A DNA stretch of 64,000 nt. Source: Megalobrama amblycephala. Taxonomy: Eukaryota > Chordata > Actinopteri > Cypriniformes > Xenocyprididae. Location of the stretch: positions 5,356,513-5,420,512 of the forward strand of contig NC_063062.1 of NCBI RefSeq assembly GCF_018812025.1, in the 5' to 3' direction. The position numbers and the translations under genes are program-made. Below, piece by piece: positions 60,115 to 64,000 of this stretch. Below the pieces are notes generated by a model. That model searched no databases. It saw nothing but the letters and a program-made list of their open reading frames with translations, and was not told the origin of the DNA. The first letter of the stretch is position 1. Each line of letters opens with the position of its first letter.

Positions 60115-61090
60115 TATTGTGTTATGATGTTTAAATTGCATATGGGTTAATATAATATTGTAATAAAATAATATTGATTCATCACCTGTATTATTAGGGT
60201 TTACATTTTTTTTTTTTTTTTTTTTTTTTTTTCATTTTTTATCATGTTTTGTTATTTATAAAACATGTTTTTGGATTTGTGTTATGATGAGGATTACATT
60301 GCATAAGCATAAAAATAATACTTTTTATTCATTGATTTATCACCTGTAATGATTAGGGTAAGGGTATGTTTATTTCATTATTATTTTATTTTATTTTATT
60401 ATTTTCCATATATTTGCATTATAATTTACAAATATTTTACATTTGTGTTATGATGCTTAAACCATATACATTAAAATTATATTTTTATATGTATTGATTT
60501 CACTTGGATAAACACCTGGATCAATTAGAATAAGGGTACATTTAATTTTTTTTTATTTCTAATTGACTTTTTTATATATTTTATTATTTATAGATAATAT
60601 AAATTATAAAAATAATAATTTGTATTCATTTTTATTCATAACCTGTATTTATTAGGGTAAGAGTACCTTTATTTTTTAATTGATCAAATATTGTATTATA
60701 TTCATTTATTTTATTTTATCATATTTTTTATATTATATTTATAATTTTATAATTATAATTACAATAATATAATAATTGTCTTATGATGAATAAACTACAG
60801 TGTTAGTATACATTACATTTTTTACATTTAATTTTTTTATTTCTAATTGTATTTTTTTTTACATTTGTGTTATGATGATTAAACTGCATAACAATAATAA
60901 TTTGTATGCATATTGATTCATCGCCTGTATTAGAGTAAGAGTACATTTATTTTTTAAATTATAAGGTATGATATTATAGTTATTTTAATTTATCATATTT
61001 TTTATTATTATATTTTATTTTTTATTTCAAATATTTATTATTTATTTTTTCATATTTAAAAATTATTATATAATAAAGTTTTAATGTAAA
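60115..61090. repeat. Degenerate AT-rich tandem repeat
   Basis: Recurring blocks, in order: 'gtgttatgatg' + 'a..aaactgcata', 'attgattcatcacctgtatt', 'attagggtaagagtac' + 'atttatttttt'. Occurrences begin near 60120, 60280, 60445, 60625 (partial), 60780 and 60865. Spacing is irregular (about 80 to 180 bases) because of T-rich expansions, including a 22-T run at 60210-60231. Confidence 0.7.
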
Positions 61091-62094
61091 AATACAATGT
61101 AGGAGAAACAATATTTAGCTGAATTTTTAAACCTCAGTTGTATTTTTAGCACTTACTGTATTTTTTTTTTTTCACAAATTTTTGTTTCAGATCAAACCGT
61201 GATTTGCAGGCCCTCTGCAGTAACACAGCAATCTCTCTAGAGGTCATGGACTTCTGCTCTAACTGCTGCTGTTTCCGCCTGAAATCACTTTCTTTATAGC
61301 AAGATCAAAAGATGCCAAACCAGTTCTCATGAAACCTGATGTGAATGATAAGACGGTTGGTGATTGGCAGACTGGTAAATTTACGGATAGTAGATCATAT
61401 CACATACACATCTGTATATGCTATTAAATAGCTGCATATCACTGCATTATTAAGAGGATTGTGCATCCATGGCACTTTATGTGGATGAATGATGGAGGTC
61501 TACTGCTGGACAAGCTTAATAGAGTATATATGCAATTATGGTATAGAGACCTATTATTTTATATTTTAAATACCTGTTAATTACATTTTATGAAGAAGTG
61601 CCTCTAAATTCCTTGTCTTCCCACAGAACCATTTCTGGTGTGACAGCATTAGTGAGATGGAGGGAATAAGCAAAGGAAGGTTGTGTGAATGGGATAAACC
61701 ACAGAAAAGCTCTCAAGTGTTTCTTTATCCTTGCTCCCAAACCTGCATCCAATATCATCCTCCTCCTCCTCATTGTGGTAACGTCCCTCCTTTCCTCCAC
61801 AAGGACCACAGAGAGAAACCTGAACCCTAAAATTACCCCCCCTGCCGCAGCGATGTTTTTGTGGCCTTGCGTGGGAGAGGAAGACAACAGTCCAGCTGTC
61901 CACAAATAGTCTGTGCTGGATGAACGAGTTACAGTGTCGTGGAGGGAGTAGCCACAAATATGGGTTTAAACATGACCCATCTCACCACAAAAACAAGGTG
62001 ATAATCCTGTTACGGCTGATGCTCAGACCTGTCACATTCCCAGCGGCTGTGGTGGAAGTGGTTTGGCATGGCATATTTTCCAAATTCAATGATC

Positions 62095-63200
62095 AATGAT
62101 TTTTCTCCAAAAACAAATTCATGCAGTATGGAGCCGCTACATGGTGGTGGGGGGAAAAAATGAGAAAAATATTCGCATTGCCCCGATTAACTTTGCGTTC
62201 ACTTGCAAAACTTTGGCATTCCCCCGAGAAACTTTGTACGGAGGCTCTATAGGGATATGGTGAAGGAAAGAAATATGAGATGGACGAAAAATTTTCATCA
62301 ATGCTTTTGATTTTTCTTGCAAAATCTTTTGCGTTTCGCTGGAAAACTTTGCGTTCACTCACAAAGAGTTTAAAATGTTACGTTGTTTAAATAGCAAATG
62401 TATTTGCATCTGTGAGCCCATGGGCGTGCTGGTCTGAAAATGAGGTATATTCAGGTGCATTGGTATTTTGGGGAAACTGAAAAGGACTTTTTTTGTTATT
62501 TAAAGGGCGCATTAGTAATATGTGCCTATATATGCCAGTGCACAACGTGTACACTGCTTGTTACACACACAGCAGCACACAAACATATTAAAATATTAAA
62601 AATAAAAGGATTACAATGTAATCTTTATTGTGTGCATAAAGATAAAGATGCTTTGGTGGAATCCGGCTTGTCCCGTAGATGGTCTGCTCGTGCGCGAGGT
62701 TAAAGCGTACGCGTAAATCCGTTTCCTCGCTATAGAGGCGTTCAGTTTTCTGCTTGCAAATTCTGCCATGTAAATAGTGAATTCGCCATGGCACAAGCGC
62801 AACTGGCTTTTAAAGGGAATGGGAGACGAGACTCTGATTGGCTTATTGCACGTTACGCCCAAAACACACCCATGACTCATTAAGAGAACCTTTTAGACCA
62901 TGCGCCGGGCACGCAGACCATTTTTCCCGTCCTTAAACTAGCAAAAGTGGATTCAGACACGCCCTTAGTGCACCTGTGCCGTGCACTTTAGACTACACGC
63001 TTAAAATAGGGCCCATCTCATATTTTTTTTCATCCATATTTCCCTTTAGGGGCTCTGTACTGCGAAAAGTTTCTTGCAGAATATCTCGGGAGAACGCAAA
63101 ACATTTGCGAAAGAGAACGGCAAAGCATTGACATATAATTTTTTCTCCCATCTCACATATTTTTCCATCACCATGTCCCTCTAGGGTATGGTATATTTTC
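62095..63200. repeat. Inverted-repeat element with 'ttccctttaggggctctgta' arms
   Basis: Left arm about 62150-62385 (minus-strand reading 'tctcatatttctttcc', 'catatccctatagagcctcc', 'gaacgcaaagt') matches right arm about 63015-63190 ('tctcatattttttttcatcc', 'tatttccctttaggggctct', 'gagaacgcaaaac'). The centre (62460-63000) contains a second repeat with 'gtgcacctgtgccgtgcac'. A fragment of the arm is also inside 44456-45201. Confidence 0.65.
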
Positions 63201-63289
63201 AGAGGAGAAGTTTTTGTTGGAAAACATAACTTAAAAAGAGCAAACCTGGTGAAATGCACCATTTTTGAATCTGAACATGACAGAATTGT

Positions 63290-63315
63290 AATCTTTGGGT
63301 GAACTATCCTTTTAA
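63290..63315. repeat. Solo right end of a TTAA-type MITE
   Basis: 'tttgggtgaactatcctttt' + 'aaa' matches the right terminus of the TTAAAGGGATAG family, but no left partner is present within 2 kb. Followed by (TTGA)n at about 63325-63342. Confidence 0.5.
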
Positions 63316-63359
63316 ACCAGTAATTGATTGATTGATTGATTGAATATATGATTTAAATT

Positions 63360-63665
63360 CATTTATATTTCATTTTCTGCAGCCATTACTTCAGTCTTCA
63401 GTGTCACATGATCCCTTAGAATTCATTCTGATATGCTGATTTGGTGTCCAAGAAACATTATTATTATCAATGTTGAAAACAGTTGAGCTGCTTAATATTT
63501 TTGTGGAAAATGATACTTTTTTTCCCCTCCGAATTCTTTAATGAATATAGAAATTTCAAAAGCACAGCATTTATTTGACAGAAATCTTTAGTAACATTAT
63601 CAATGTCTTTAATGCCACTTACGATCAATTTATTGCATCCTTGCTAAATACTTTGCTTTTAAAAG
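63360..63665 (+). repeat. Dispersed ~350-bp repeat, copy 7
   Basis: 'ttcagtcttcagtgtcacat', 'attctgatatgctgatttgg', 'agctgcttaatatttttgtg' and 'catccttgctaaata' occur in the same order and orientation as in copy 1. Confidence 0.75.
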
Positions 63666-63672
63666 GTAAATT

Positions 63673-63883
63673 AGCTTATTTCCACCACTGAATAAAAAAA
63701 AGAAGAAGATTGCGACTTTTAATCTCACAATTCTGATTTTTATTGCAGGTTATAAAGTCAGAATTGCGAGATATAAACTGGCAATTGTGAGGGGGAAAAA
63801 AGTCCGAATTGTAAGATTAAAAGTTGCAATCTTTTAATTTTTTTATTTATTTATTTATTTTTATTCAGTGGTGGAAACAAGCT
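63673..63883. repeat. Complete 211-bp MITE with GTTTCCACCAC termini
   Basis: Left AGCTTATTTCCACCACTG + 'aataaaa' pairs with right 'ttttattcagtggtgg' + 'aaacaagct'. The interior has 'gcgacttttaatctcacaat' and its complement 'agattaaaagttgcaat', and 'agtcagaattgcgagata'. This is the simplest intact member of the family whose interior makes up the arrays at 11877-13290 and 17313-18080. Confidence 0.85.
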
Positions 63884-64000
63884 CTGATAAATTTATAAAT
63901 TGACTATATATAGAAACTGTGGTAAGACTTTGCATAGTTCTAGCCTTGGCACAAATGTGGCCACAAATAAGGTCAAATTATGTGAAAGGAAATCCATGCA

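Noticed and set aside
61588..61957. Overlapping minus-strand frames of 102-105 codons
   Set aside because: No start context, no domain and no flanking exon signals; two frames of equal length overlap, as expected by chance in GC-balanced sequence.

Overview
The window is nuclear DNA of a ray-finned fish, most likely a cyprinid (carp/zebrafish group). The reasons are interrupted genes with GT-AG introns, very dense palindromic DNA-transposon remnants whose ends read TTAAAGGG(A/T)TAGTTCACCC, a tRNA-derived SINE, CA/TG microsatellites, and vertebrate orthologues recognisable exon by exon. No bacterial, organellar or viral gene set is present. All identifications come from reading the sequence and from family knowledge; no search was run.

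Four protein-coding genes were reconstructed by hand, and each reading frame closes across all its splice junctions. (1) pstpip1, minus strand, 16853 to 1483: 15 coding exons, 418 codons, an F-BAR protein with a C-terminal SH3 domain. (2) rcn2, minus strand, 23121 to 18166: 8 coding exons, 326 codons, an ER-lumen six-EF-hand protein ending in HDEL. (3) clasrp, plus strand, 28027 to 39347: 20 coding exons, 645 codons, an SR-related splicing protein. (4) znf296, plus strand, 41455 to 55204: 3 coding exons, 631 codons, a BCL11-like C2H2 zinc-finger factor with a NuRD-recruitment-type N terminus. pstpip1 and rcn2 run in tandem. rcn2 and clasrp are divergent around a CpG-rich stretch carrying an NRF1-type palindrome near 26150. 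clasrp and znf296 run in tandem. In human, PSTPIP1/RCN2 lie together on 15q24 and CLASRP/ZNF296 on 19q13, so two separate human blocks meet here.

Region by region: 1-1482 holds the pstpip1 3' flank with two MITE-like elements. 1483-16853 is pstpip1, whose intron 6 carries a ~1 kb minisatellite of 39-bp units interrupted by a SINE. 16854-18165 holds a microsatellite and a second array of the same repeat family. 18166-23121 is rcn2. 23122-28026 holds transposon remnants nested inside one another and the clasrp promoter and first intron. 28027-39347 is clasrp. 39348-41454 is a palindromic element and the znf296 promoter. 41455-57085 is znf296, with a repeat-poor candidate enhancer stretch in intron 2 and a composite transposon in its 3' UTR. 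57085-64000 has no supported gene: a diverged ~650-bp duplication, a candidate conserved noncoding block at 59200-59760, a degenerate AT-rich tandem repeat and several MITEs.

No new enzymatic or defence system is visible. The unusual content is genome structure: a terminal-inverted-repeat element that appears to have seeded minisatellites at two loci, nested inverted-repeat transposons with readable target-site duplications (TTAA and an 8-bp hAT-type one), a GC-AG intron in clasrp, and two clasrp introns with paired GT donors 4 nt apart whose downstream member would shift the frame to an early stop.
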